Source of the DNA: Rhodococcus jostii RHA1
GTDB lineage: Bacteria > Actinomycetota > Actinomycetes > Mycobacteriales > Mycobacteriaceae
Direction: 5' to 3'
Assembly (NCBI RefSeq): GCF_000014565.1
Contig: NC_008269.1
Location: 1,059,076 to 1,123,075 of the forward strand
Length of the DNA: 64,000 nucleotides
Numbering within the stretch: the stretch's first letter is position 1; every line of letters begins with the position of its first letter. The notes under the pieces are model-generated. The model had not been told where the DNA came from. It was given only the letters and a program-made list of their open reading frames with translations, and made no database searches. The position numbers were made by a program, and so were the translations under genes. Below are positions 1 to 8,010 of this stretch, in pieces.

Positions 1-95
1 GAAATCTCAGCTCGGAAAAATTTCCTGATTACCGGGAGTGCCCGCCTGCCGTTTACTGTGTGCGTTCGACATTAACCCAGCGAAGAAGGAGACAC

Positions 96-1346
96 ATGGC
101 GATATCACCGAGGAGTTCTGACAGTTCGGCGACGAAGACAACCAAGGAAATTCGCGAGTGGGCGATCGGGCAGGGCCGCGAGGTGTCTTTGCGCGGCCGG
201 ATCTCGGCCGAGATCGAGCAGGCCTTCCACGACGCTCAGCCGAAGAAGGTTCAGGGGAAAACGGCGCCGGTAAAGAAGACGGCCGCGACAAAGACGGCTG
301 TGAAGAAGCCCGTCGCGGCGACGACTCCGGGAAAGCGGGCGAAGGCTCCAGTGAAGCAGGCAACGGCGAACACGCCTCCGGCGACGAAGACAGCCGCTAA
401 GAAGACAGCCGCTAAGAAGACAGCTGAGAAGAAAAAGGCTACGACGAAGTCGGTTGCGGAGAAGACGGCTGTGAAGATGCCGGTCGCGGCGAAGGTGCCG
501 GCGGCGGGGGAGGTGGTGAGTAAGGCTCCGGCGAAGAAGTCGTCTTCGAGGGAGATTCGTGAGTGGGCGCTCGGGGTGGGTCATGAGGTGTCTTCGCGCG
601 GCCGAATTCCGGTCGAGATTCAGCAGGCCTTCCATGACGCTCGGGCGAAGCAGGTTCAGGCAAAGGCGGCGCCGGTAAAGAAGGCAGCCGCGAAGAAGGC
701 AGCTGTCAGGAACACGGCCGCGGCGACGGCTCCGGCGAAGAAGACTCAGGCTGTATCGGCTCCGGCGACGAAAACGGCCGCGAAGAAGACAGCCGTAAAG
801 AAGGCGGCCGCCGCGAAGGTGCCGGCGACGAGGGAAGCGGTGGGTGAGGCTCCGGCGAAGAATTCGTCGAGAGAGATTCGTGAGTGGGCGATCGGCGCGG
901 GTCATGAGGTGTCCTCGCATGGCCGAATTCCGGTCGAGATTCAGCAGGCCTTCCATGACGCTCGGGCGAAGCAGGTCCAGGCAAAGGCGGCGCCGGTCAA
1001 GAAGACCGCCGCGAAGAAGACCGCCGCGAAGAAGACCGCCGCGACGGTTCCGGTGAAGCCGGCGACGGTGAGCACAGCTCCCACGACGAAGACGGCCGCG
1101 AAGAAGGCCGCGACCAAGACGGGGGAAAAGAGAGTGGGGGAGAAGTCGGCCGGGAAGAAGCCGGTCGCGGCGAAGGTGCCGGTGAGGAAGGAAGTGGTGA
1201 GTAAGGCTCCGGCGGGTAAGTCGTCGTCGAGGGAGATTCGTGAGTGGGCGCTCGGGGCGGGTCATCAGGTGTCCTCGCGTGGCCGAATTCCGTCCGAGAT
1301 CCAGCGAGCTTTCCGTGACGCTCAGGTGGAGATGCCGGTCGCGTGA
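96..1346 (+). CDS. Nucleoid-associated protein with four Lsr2-type DNA-binding domains on histone-H1-like linkers
   Basis: The 416-aa product carries four copies of the ~32-residue Lsr2 C-terminal DNA-binding module (pattern REIREWA-G-G-EVS-RGRIP-EIQ-AF-DA) at about residues 17-48, 151-183, 258-289 and 378-409. They are joined by 75-100-residue linkers made of KKTAAKK/APVKK repeats like histone H1 or mycobacterial HupB tails. In Lsr2 the RGR tripeptide inserts into the minor groove of AT-rich DNA; copies 1, 2 and 4 keep it and copy 3 has HGR. The Lsr2 N-terminal oligomerisation domain is absent. The start at 96 is chosen over an upstream in-frame ATG because GAAGGAGA lies just before it. A perfect hairpin follows the stop. 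Role inferred: a multivalent xenogeneic silencer or DNA-bridging protein. The domain identity is secure; the function of this architecture is not. Confidence 0.87.
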   Translation: MAISPRSSDSSATKTTKEIREWAIGQGREVSLRGRISAEIEQAFHDAQPKKVQGKTAPVKKTAATKTAVKKPVAATTPGKRAKAPVKQATANTPPATKTAAKKTAAKKTAEKKKATTKSVAEKTAVKMPVAAKVPAAGEVVSKAPAKKSSSREIREWALGVGHEVSSRGRIPVEIQQAFHDARAKQVQAKAAPVKKAAAKKAAVRNTAAATAPAKKTQAVSAPATKTAAKKTAVKKAAAAKVPATREAVGEAPAKNSSREIREWAIGAGHEVSSHGRIPVEIQQAFHDARAKQVQAKAAPVKKTAAKKTAAKKTAATVPVKPATVSTAPTTKTAAKKAATKTGEKRVGEKSAGKKPVAAKVPVRKEVVSKAPAGKSSSREIREWALGAGHQVSSRGRIPSEIQRAFRDAQVEMPVA

Positions 1347-1387
1347 GTTGCAGCATCGCTCCGGTGCACACCGTGGACATCCTGTCG

Positions 1388-1422
1388 CGAAGGCCATGAG
1401 CCGGTGGGAATCATGGCCTTCG
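1388..1422 (+). terminator. Intrinsic-type hairpin after the Lsr2-repeat gene
   Basis: A perfect 12-bp stem (1388-1399 with 1411-1422) and an 11-nt loop begin 42 bp after the stop codon. There is no U-tract, which is common for actinobacterial terminators. Confidence 0.6.
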
Positions 1423-1667
1423 GCGCCATGCGGTGGGCGATGGTCCGTGTCAGCGGTGCCGGCGTACGGGGCGGGGTAATCGCGCACGAGGATGGCGCCG
1501 GGTCTTCGCGGGCACGGACGAGGTGACCGTCGATCCCCGCCCCGCCCCTCCGTGCCCGTCCGCTCGGGGCGGGACCCGCCAGCGAGAACTGTGAGGGGAA
1601 TCGGTGGCACGCTCACTGGCCCCCGTTTGGGCCGCTGGTCTCGGGCATCGACGGATCGACCGCTCGA
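1423..1667. other. Intergenic region without a gene
   Basis: About 245 bp of GC-rich sequence between the Lsr2-repeat gene and the toxin-antitoxin locus. No convincing coding signal or RNA was seen; the promoter of the downstream antitoxin presumably lies at its right end. Confidence 0.4.
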
Positions 1668-1703
1668 AGGTACGATAGGTACGTAGTTCGGACGATCGTA
1701 CCT
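1668..1703 (+). promoter_or_regulatory. Candidate operator of the Xre/RES locus
   Basis: AGGTACGAT (1668-1676) is repeated as its exact complement ATCGTACCT (1695-1703), with a further direct half-site AGGTACG at about 1677. The element ends 11 bp before the antitoxin start, a position suited to autorepression, which is usual for RES-Xre antitoxins. The binding protein is inferred. Confidence 0.5.
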
Positions 1704-1714
1704 GGGAGGGTTGG

Positions 1715-2449
1715 ATGAGTGCCGAAGCGTTCTCCTCGGGACCGGCTCCTGCCATCGATCCGGTGGTGGTGGCGCGGATGTCCGAGTCGATCCGTGTCGA
1801 GGGTCTCGAGCGGGCGTTGGGCACGTATTTCGCGGAGTTCCGTCTCGCCCTGGTCCAGGCTGGAAAGGCGCCGGATTCCGGGCCCCGCGCGGGTCGGCGC
1901 GGCACCGAACTGATCGCACTGGGGGCAGAGGAGGCGGGCGGAGACGTGGTCACCGCGCTCACCCAGTTTTCCGCGGCCGCCCTGTCACAGACGGAGCGGT
2001 TACAGCTCGCACAGTCACTGATCGCGACCGTCACCGACACCCATGACACTGGGCCGCGAGCCACGGCCCGCAGGTCGGTCCTCGACGCCCTCGAGGTGAT
2101 CGACTCCAAGGAAGTCGCCACGATCCTGGCGCCGACGAGTGAGCCGATCCGCAGCGTCGCACAGAAACGGCGGAAGGCGGGGGAGTTGATCGGTTTGCCG
2201 ATCGGCTCCCGGCCGGACTACCGGTACCCGCTGTTCCAGTTCGACCGGGCACGCCACCAGATCCACGACCTGGTGAAGTACGCGAACCGGCGGCTCGCGG
2301 TGGCGGACGACCCGTACGGTGCGGCGTCGTGGTGGCTGACCGCCACCGAGCTCCTCGACGGCCGCAGCCCCCTCGAGGACCTCGAGGCCGGCGAGCTGAC
2401 CGAGATCGCGATCGACAACGTCCTCGACGTGGCACGCCGGGGCATGTGA
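1715..2449 (+). CDS. Antitoxin of the Xre/MbcA/ParS family
   Basis: The 244-aa protein ends in the toxin-binding region typical of this family: RKAGELIGLPIG, YRYPLFQFD, then a DP-G-ASWW stretch and LLDGRSPLEDL before the C terminus. Known members neutralise RES-domain NADases (MbcT type) and repress their own promoter. The N-terminal ~120 residues are helical, without a clear canonical HTH. The RES gene starts 4 bp after the stop, the standard antitoxin-then-toxin order. An inverted repeat just upstream is the likely operator. The ATG at 1715 is preceded by GGGAGGG. Because the toxin is truncated, the protein may now serve as an orphan regulator or cross-protect against other MbcT-like toxins. 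Confidence 0.75.
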   Translation: MSAEAFSSGPAPAIDPVVVARMSESIRVEGLERALGTYFAEFRLALVQAGKAPDSGPRAGRRGTELIALGAEEAGGDVVTALTQFSAAALSQTERLQLAQSLIATVTDTHDTGPRATARRSVLDALEVIDSKEVATILAPTSEPIRSVAQKRRKAGELIGLPIGSRPDYRYPLFQFDRARHQIHDLVKYANRRLAVADDPYGAASWWLTATELLDGRSPLEDLEAGELTEIAIDNVLDVARRGM

Positions 2450-2453
2450 GCGG

Positions 2454-2813
2454 GTGCGAACGTACAACGGCGCACCCGCGCACACCGACACCATTTCGGC
2501 CGGCACCGAGTTGTGGCGGATCCACCGCACCGACAGCCCCTTCCCGCCGAACAGCTTCAACTCCACCGCCATCGCCCCGCTCGAGGACGGCTTGACGATC
2601 AACACCCGCACCACGCGAATTCCGCGGCAGGGCCGGTTCGACCCGGTCGACGACGACCTCGTCTGCCCCGGCGGATCACTGCTCGGTGGCTACCTGTACG
2701 TCGGGTTATCGGTGGGTGCGGTGGTCGCCGAGGGGATCCTGCGCGGCACCGCCCGCAACCGGGTCATCGACTCCCTCCGCGACGACTTCGGGCTCGTCCT
2801 AGATATTCGGTGA
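2454..2813 (+). pseudogene. RES-domain toxin, C-terminally truncated
   Basis: Starts at a GTG 4 bp after the antitoxin. The 119 residues contain the RES N-terminal features: ELWRIHR, PFPPNSFNS, a GRFDP loop and YLYVGLSVGAVVAEGILR, which correspond to the NAD-binding Arg/Tyr/Glu elements of MbcT-like toxins. The reading frame stops right after DFGLVLDIR, where complete proteins continue for ~60-100 more residues. No continuation was found in the three plus-strand frames downstream, so this looks like a deletion and not a single frameshift. RES toxins degrade NAD+; this copy is probably inactive. A naturally short RES variant is the alternative. Confidence 0.6.
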
Positions 2814-3096
2814 CCGGGGTCCCGCAACCACACCTCGCGGTCGCGCAGTCATGCGTGAAATCCTCGTCGCCGAGCCTGGTTTTCATCAACGGCACAGCGG
2901 GACTGCGCAGTACAACCCGGAGGTCGGTGCAGTCGGCGGGAAGGCGACCACGGCCCGTGATCGTCTGGGAGTTCCTTGTGCGACCTCGGCCCGGGGTGGG
3001 AACTGCCTCCTCGGACGGCTCATCGGCGGGCACCATTCGGCAGGGCCGGGATGAGTGGGGCCGACCGCGGCGGGTACCCCGTAGGTGGTGATTGGA
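2814..3096. other. Gene-free stretch after the truncated toxin
   Basis: No recognisable gene. Short frames exist on both strands but none shows a domain or a good ribosome-binding site. Probably debris from the deletion that removed the end of the RES gene. Confidence 0.35.
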
Positions 3097-3267
3097 ATGA
3101 CCTCCCACGATGCGATCCGGCGTTGGATCCCTGAACAGATGTGTCTCGACCTCGAGGCCGCAGATCCGGCCGTTCTGACCTACCTCGATGAGGTGACGGC
3201 CGTGGCGGAAGCGGGATACGTGCGGTCCCTTCTCAAGCTCGAGAGTTACCGTCCCCTGATCGGTTGA
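3097..3267 (+). CDS. Small hypothetical protein (56 aa)
   Basis: A short acidic, helical frame (SHDAIRRW start, LDEVTAVAEAG, ending LESYRPLIG) with codon use that looks natural. ATG at 3097 is chosen; a GTG at 3085 is in frame. It has no known domain. It lies alone between the RES remnant and an NHL-like fragment, so it may itself be a remnant. Confidence 0.3.
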   Translation: MTSHDAIRRWIPEQMCLDLEAADPAVLTYLDEVTAVAEAGYVRSLLKLESYRPLIG

Positions 3268-3341
3268 CCTCAGGGCAGGTCCCCGAGCGGATTTGTGGGT
3301 CGAGAAATCGAGTCCCTGGCGGCGGATGATCGTGGCTTTCA

Positions 3342-3533
3342 GTGTGCGTGGTGCGGGTGCCATCCGCCCCGTTCCCGCCCCTGGCTCAATCGACCTCTGG
3401 ATGGTCAGGAGTCGCGGTCGATGACGTCGGCAACACCACCGCCGCGGACAGCAGAGGCAACAGAATCGTGAGGCTTGGCACGGAACTGGCGCCGGTTGCA
3501 TCGCCGTCGCCGTGGCGGAGCTTCGGACGCTAG
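3342..3533 (+). pseudogene. NHL/beta-propeller repeat fragment
   Basis: The frame contains SGVAVDDVGNTTAADSRGNR followed by IVRL. This resembles one blade of an NHL propeller (pattern GVAVD-GN-YVADS-NNR-V-KL), as in the extracellular sensor of PknD-type kinases. Only about one repeat is left and there is no kinase or membrane segment nearby, so a relic is the most economical reading. Confidence 0.3.
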
Positions 3534-3695
3534 CGCAGCAGCGCGGCGGTAATCGGCATCAAAGGTCGCGTAGGGAGATAAGGCGGACTACCGGACATCG
3601 CCACCAACGGTGCCTGGGTTTGGTCCCGTGAATTCCGGAGAGGTGTGTGATGCCGGGAGCCAAATAGGTGGTCGCAGAAAGTAGTATCGGCGGGT

Positions 3696-5519
3696 GTGAA
3701 GAATCGGCCCTTGTGTGGACGCGCGACAAATGCGGGTGGCTCCTGTCAGGCCCCGGTGCGGTATTCGAGGCCGTTGGAGCGTTTCGCGCCGGCGTGCCGG
3801 GCGCATGTGACAGCAGGGGAAGCCGCGGAGATCGACACGGATCCGTTGTGGTCTGACGAGGGCCAGGTGTTGTGGTGTCTGCAGCGGCACGCGAAGGCGG
3901 CGGATCTGGTCGCTGCGGCGCAGATCGCCGCGGAGTTGGGCTGCCAGGTTCGGCGGGTGATGTCTGTACTGGAAAGGCTCGAAGCCGGCGGGGAAGTGGC
4001 GAGTCACTCTGAGGGTCGGCGCCGGATGTGGGGCACCTCGGAGCAGGTGCGGCGTCTCGATGAGGCGGGCCGGAAAGCTGAAGCGGACCGGGCTGCCTTC
4101 GAACGGAGAACCGCTGACCGTAATACGGCGTTGAGAGGGGTGGGGGAACGACTCGAGGGAGTGTTTGCCGGTCGGGGCATCGGCGTGACCAGCCTAACGC
4201 GGATGGTGGGCTACGAACCGGCGCAGGTGCGTCCGGATCCGTTGATCATTACCGTCGACGATCCCGAGGCGGCGGAATGGTTGCTGAACCGGGTCAGCGC
4301 GGCAAGCCGCGAAACGGAGGTACCCACGCAGTTGCAGTGGTCGGAGCATTGGGAGCGTCTGCATGAACTGTTGGATGCCCTGCGGTGGGCGGGGTGGTCG
4401 ATGGACGAGGATGAGCCGTGGGGTGAGTTCGACCCGGATATCGGGCCGATCCTGGCTACGCGGATGCGTCGAACATGTATGGCAATCGAGGTGGAGTACC
4501 GGCCCGAGCAGGGCGAATTGCTGTTGCAATCGTTGGACGGTTTCGGAGACGAAGAATCGTCGGAACTGTTCAGCATGCTCGATGACGACGAGGTCATCGA
4601 CCTTGCGGGGGACATCGACCAACAACAGCGTGCGGTGACCGAGCGTGCCGGTGAGTGGGGTTTGCTCGATGCCACCCGAATAGCGTTCTCGGACAACGCT
4701 GTGGTGTCGCTTCCGGACTTCATGATGGGCAAGTACGCCGAGTGGATCTTCGCGGTAGCAGCTGTGGAACGCGACGTCACGGCCGAACAGGTAATCACCG
4801 ATCTGACGACGTCGGACGAGCTGGTGACCTTTATGACCGCGGTCGCAGGGATGCTGGCCAGCGACGTTCTTCCTGACTGTGTACCGGACGCTGTTGCGTT
4901 GGGGATCGCCGCGTGGTGTTGGCGCAATGACACCGCCGTCGAAGCGTGGCACCTGGCCGACGACGTTCTGATGGCGCGGGTCAACATCGCGGTCACCGCG
5001 GCGATCCGTCCCCACATCGACCCGATCGAGGGGATCGACTGGGACGGCATACGGGTCGTGCTGACCGACTCCACCTGGACGCTGCCGGACGGTCGAGTGA
5101 TCGCCGAGCTGTTCGGCGACGGGTGGTCCCAGGTCCAAGAGACCGTCGGCTCGCGACTGGATGCGTGGCAGGAGATTGACGCGCAGATCCTGGGCGGCGA
5201 GGCCACTATGCGGTTTCTGACGATCGGAGGCTCGACCGAGTACACCCGGCACTGGTGGGGGCAGGGCCGTTGGCAGGCGATCTGTACTGAGATTGTGCGC
5301 GATGCCATCAAGGCGGGGATCGATCTGCCGTCACCGTACGACGAGCGCGGCCAGGAGGTGCTGCTCGCGGACCTGGAGGATCCGAGTCAGCTCTCCGACG
5401 ATGTGTTTGCATGGCTGATAGATATGCCCGGTGCCGCCGAAGATGGTCCGCGTGGGCTGCGCATGCACGAGGCGACGCGTTCTCGGACTCGGGTGATTAC
5501 ACCGATTCCGTATCGCTGA
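3696..5519 (+). CDS. Hypothetical protein with N-terminal Cys/His motif and winged helix
   Basis: 607 aa, GTG start. The N terminus holds a compact Cys/His motif (CGRATNAGGSC, then AC-AH about 15 residues later) of the small zinc-knuckle type that often sits at the start of phage and actinobacterial DNA-associated proteins. It is followed by a winged-helix-like stretch around residues 50-100 (GQVLWCLQRHAKAADLVAAA, then RRVMSVLERLEAGGEV). The remaining ~450 residues are acidic and Trp-rich with no family I recognise, no signal peptide and no membrane segment. It stands alone, convergent with the XRE gene. A DNA-binding role is inferred from the N-terminal parts only. Confidence 0.6.
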   Translation: MKNRPLCGRATNAGGSCQAPVRYSRPLERFAPACRAHVTAGEAAEIDTDPLWSDEGQVLWCLQRHAKAADLVAAAQIAAELGCQVRRVMSVLERLEAGGEVASHSEGRRRMWGTSEQVRRLDEAGRKAEADRAAFERRTADRNTALRGVGERLEGVFAGRGIGVTSLTRMVGYEPAQVRPDPLIITVDDPEAAEWLLNRVSAASRETEVPTQLQWSEHWERLHELLDALRWAGWSMDEDEPWGEFDPDIGPILATRMRRTCMAIEVEYRPEQGELLLQSLDGFGDEESSELFSMLDDDEVIDLAGDIDQQQRAVTERAGEWGLLDATRIAFSDNAVVSLPDFMMGKYAEWIFAVAAVERDVTAEQVITDLTTSDELVTFMTAVAGMLASDVLPDCVPDAVALGIAAWCWRNDTAVEAWHLADDVLMARVNIAVTAAIRPHIDPIEGIDWDGIRVVLTDSTWTLPDGRVIAELFGDGWSQVQETVGSRLDAWQEIDAQILGGEATMRFLTIGGSTEYTRHWWGQGRWQAICTEIVRDAIKAGIDLPSPYDERGQEVLLADLEDPSQLSDDVFAWLIDMPGAAEDGPRGLRMHEATRSRTRVITPIPYR

Positions 5520-5735
5520 ATTGTCGATCGAGACTAGCCCGTTGGCATCGTTACAAGGTCCGCGGCATCAAGGGGATCGGGGATTCGAGCATCCTGAACG
5601 ACCCCAATGCAATTTGCGGCGGCACTCGAATCACGCTGAGGTGGGTAGATATTTCGCAGCGCAACCATGGCGTCCGGGTTCGGCGGTGCGACCACGCTCG
5701 GACGTATGACTTGGGTCGGTGTCGGGTGAAGGTAC

Positions 5736-6593
5736 TTACGCACTCTCGTCTACGTCGATGTGACTTTCCTCCGTGTCATCGACAACCAAGCCCGACAGTT
5801 TCTGGAGGTAGCCGGCGCCGGTTCCCTCCGCGCGGTCGAACCAGTTGAACGGGTTGCGTTCGGCGAGGATGGCCGGGAGTAAGTCATGGTCCGCGTAGAG
5901 GGGCACCTCCCATTCGTCCCATCGACACAAATCGTCGAAGCGGTCGCTGACCGCATCCCACTCCTCGTCAACCATGTAGAAGTCATCGACATCGTCATCG
6001 TCTGTGAAGTCGCGGAACGGTCGAGGCGTGATCCCCTCGAACAGTTCCGGTAGTTGGTCCATGATGTGCGGTGCTTCGTGGAGAGCTGCTGCCATCAGGA
6101 GCTCGTCGAAGAAACACCCTGGCCGGTTGAACGGAAGTGTGCCACTTTCGATCTCTTTTGCAACTGCTCGGCAGCGTTCCAGTGCCTTTGCTGCCCATGC
6201 CTTGTTCCCGTCGACGTAGAACATCGCACGACGGTCGATCCCGGCGAAGGGGCCAACATCGTGCAGAGGGCAATCGAGGTCACCGTCGATCCACATCGTC
6301 AGGTCGGTGTCGGCCCATCCGTGCAGTATGACCGTCAATGCGTAGGCCTGTCGCGGTGTCAAGGTGACGGAGTCATTCCAGGTCTGTTCATATTTGTGAG
6401 AGATCTGCTTGGCTCGTTCCTTGGCGGCGGACTCGCGATCGATCACCTTCTCGCATTTCGTGCGAGTGGCACTGCTTACCGACGCGGGGTCGTCCTCCCA
6501 GCGTCGCCACGTTGCAACGCTAACGCCAGCCCTTGCTGCAGCTTCCGGTTGCGTCATTTCGAGCTCTTCACGTAACTGGCGAGCGTTCGGCAT
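5736..6593 (-). CDS. XRE-family DNA-binding protein, 285 aa
   Basis: Residues 1-55 form a helix-turn-helix of the XRE type (ARQLREELEMTQPEAAARAG, then VSVATWRRWEDDP). The remaining ~230 residues are acidic, ending in an Asp-rich region (DFTDDDDVDDFY) with no known domain. Two starts are possible: ATG at 6605, which abuts a perfect palindrome, or ATG at 6593, which leaves the palindrome just upstream and matches the usual N terminus of such regulators; 6593 is preferred. The palindrome suggests autoregulation. It is divergent from nothing obvious and lies beyond the end of the Wadjet operon in the same orientation, separated by ~230 bp, so control of jet genes is only a guess. Confidence 0.65.
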   Translation of the reverse strand: MPNARQLREELEMTQPEAAARAGVSVATWRRWEDDPASVSSATRTKCEKVIDRESAAKERAKQISHKYEQTWNDSVTLTPRQAYALTVILHGWADTDLTMWIDGDLDCPLHDVGPFAGIDRRAMFYVDGNKAWAAKALERCRAVAKEIESGTLPFNRPGCFFDELLMAAALHEAPHIMDQLPELFEGITPRPFRDFTDDDDVDDFYMVDEEWDAVSDRFDDLCRWDEWEVPLYADHDLLPAILAERNPFNWFDRAEGTGAGYLQKLSGLVVDDTEESHIDVDESA

Positions 6594-6607
6594 GCATCGA
6601 AGCATAA

Positions 6608-6617
6608 TGAGCGCTCA
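6608..6617 (-). promoter_or_regulatory. Palindromic operator candidate for the XRE gene
   Basis: TGAGCGCTCA is a perfect 10-bp palindrome directly upstream of the XRE coding region, followed by TGAGTAG half-site-like sequence. Its position over the presumed leader suggests autorepression. Confidence 0.45.
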
Positions 6618-6837
6618 GTGAGTAGTCAACGGTGCACTCTGTCGTGCGCGATTGGCGTAGATCGGAGTTGGTGCGCGGGCCTTGGGCATGGGTGTGGAGC
6701 CGCGAGAGTCGGCAGTATCGGGCAATAGGGGCTTCGAGGCGCTGCCGATGCGCCGGGTCGTTCCCGGCTGATCACCGACGCCGACTGGGTCGAGCCTCAC
6801 ATCTACCGTGGGTTCGGGGCCCAGGTCGCGCGGGAAG
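6618..6837. other. Intergenic region with a possible coding relic
   Basis: No intact gene. On the plus strand near 6770-6840 a frame reads ITDADWVEPHIYRGFGAQVA, which looks protein-like but runs into the end of jetD and has no start; I could not assign it. Confidence 0.3.
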
Positions 6838-8010
6838 CTAGTCAGGGGGTTGGCGAGGCGTGCGGGATCGGACGACTTGCTCTGCAAGTTGGAGTGGAAT
6901 GCGTTCTTGCTCGATTCGTAGCGGCCCGGAATGTTCTGAGTCGGTGATGCGGTTGTAGACAACTCTTTCCGAATCGGTGAGATTCGGAAGTGGCTTACGC
7001 TGAGCGGAGATCGGGTTTCCGCGCCGATCAGTGCGCACACCGAATTGGTGGTATTCGTCGTACGTTTGTGGGCCCATGAGTATCGAATCGACCGCGCTGT
7101 GTTCGGTGCGGAGTTTGTTGAGGATTTCGTAGCCGTGGGCGTCGATGTCTCCCCAGTAGACGATCCGTGGGCATTGCTGGAACCAGGTGTGGCGGGTGAT
7201 GCGGTGGGTGATCGCCCATCCGCCGCCCTCGACGGCGATCCCTCGCGGGAGGGTAGGGAAGAACAGTGCGCTGTCCTTGTTTTCGGTGATGATGATGATG
7301 TCGGGTGGGTAGGCGACGGTGGCGTTGGTGTCGTCGGTGGCGAGGCTGTCGCGCATCCGGTTTCCGCGAGCACGCCAGTTCTGGTCCAAATAGGTCAGGT
7401 CGATGCGCTGGGGCCGGTCGATCAGGTCGAGGCTGTCCCGGTCCAGGAGGGCCAGGACCAGCGCGGTGTGCTTGTCGAGCCACTTTGCGTCTAGACCGGG
7501 GATCGGGACCTGCCGGGTGGTGAGGCCGGTCGCGTCGTGGTGGTGGAACCAGTCGACGGTGCGACAGAGCAGCGTGAAGTCGGTGTCGGCGAGGGCAACT
7601 GTCTGTTGAAGAAGGCGTGGCTGTAGGTCCAAGTCGAGGGTGTCGGACAGGATTTGGCGGCGATGGCGGGCGCGGGCGATCGTGATGGACCAGTCTTCGG
7701 CGGCGAGAGCGGCGGCCGTGTCGAGGTCGTAGATGTCGAGATGTGTGGGGATGTTCAGGAGAAGCCGGCCCACACGGCGGCGCGCGTAGCGGAGACTGCA
7801 CGAGAGGTGGACGTGCTGAGCACCCCACCGGTCCCAGGCCTGCATGACCGGCCGGTGGGTGGTGGCGTAGTTGGTCTCGAGGTCGCCGCGGGCGGGTGTG
7901 CCGATCGGGTAGGTGCGTGGCCATCCTGTTGGCTCGTCGACAACCCAGGCCGCCCAGTGCTTGGTGAGCGCCTTGGTGAGGTCGGTGATGACGGCGGCAG
8001 GGTCTTTCAT
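6838..8010 (-). CDS. jetD: Wadjet nuclease subunit JetD (DUF3322/DUF2220, Toprim-like)
   Basis: 390 aa. The N-terminal DUF3322-like half is helical; the C-terminal half has the Toprim-type nuclease signature ITENKD (241-246), GGGW (262-265) and YWGDIDAHG (285-293), whose acidic residues bind the catalytic metal in JetD/MukB-associated nucleases. In type I Wadjet, JetD cuts plasmid DNA after the JetABC SMC complex extrudes it. Its ATG overlaps the jetC stop by 4 bp, so the two are translationally coupled. It is last in the jetA-B-C-D order typical of type I. All key motifs are present, so it is probably functional. Confidence 0.93.
   Translation of the reverse strand: MKDPAAVITDLTKALTKHWAAWVVDEPTGWPRTYPIGTPARGDLETNYATTHRPVMQAWDRWGAQHVHLSCSLRYARRRVGRLLLNIPTHLDIYDLDTAAALAAEDWSITIARARHRRQILSDTLDLDLQPRLLQQTVALADTDFTLLCRTVDWFHHHDATGLTTRQVPIPGLDAKWLDKHTALVLALLDRDSLDLIDRPQRIDLTYLDQNWRARGNRMRDSLATDDTNATVAYPPDIIIITENKDSALFFPTLPRGIAVEGGGWAITHRITRHTWFQQCPRIVYWGDIDAHGYEILNKLRTEHSAVDSILMGPQTYDEYHQFGVRTDRRGNPISAQRKPLPNLTDSERVVYNRITDSEHSGPLRIEQERIPLQLAEQVVRSRTPRQPPD

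Noticed and set aside
105..1919. 604-aa minus-strand frame across the Lsr2-repeat gene
   Set aside because: Its Arg/Leu-rich periodic sequence is the antisense of the Lys/Ala repeats; the plus strand has a good ribosome-binding site and clear domains.
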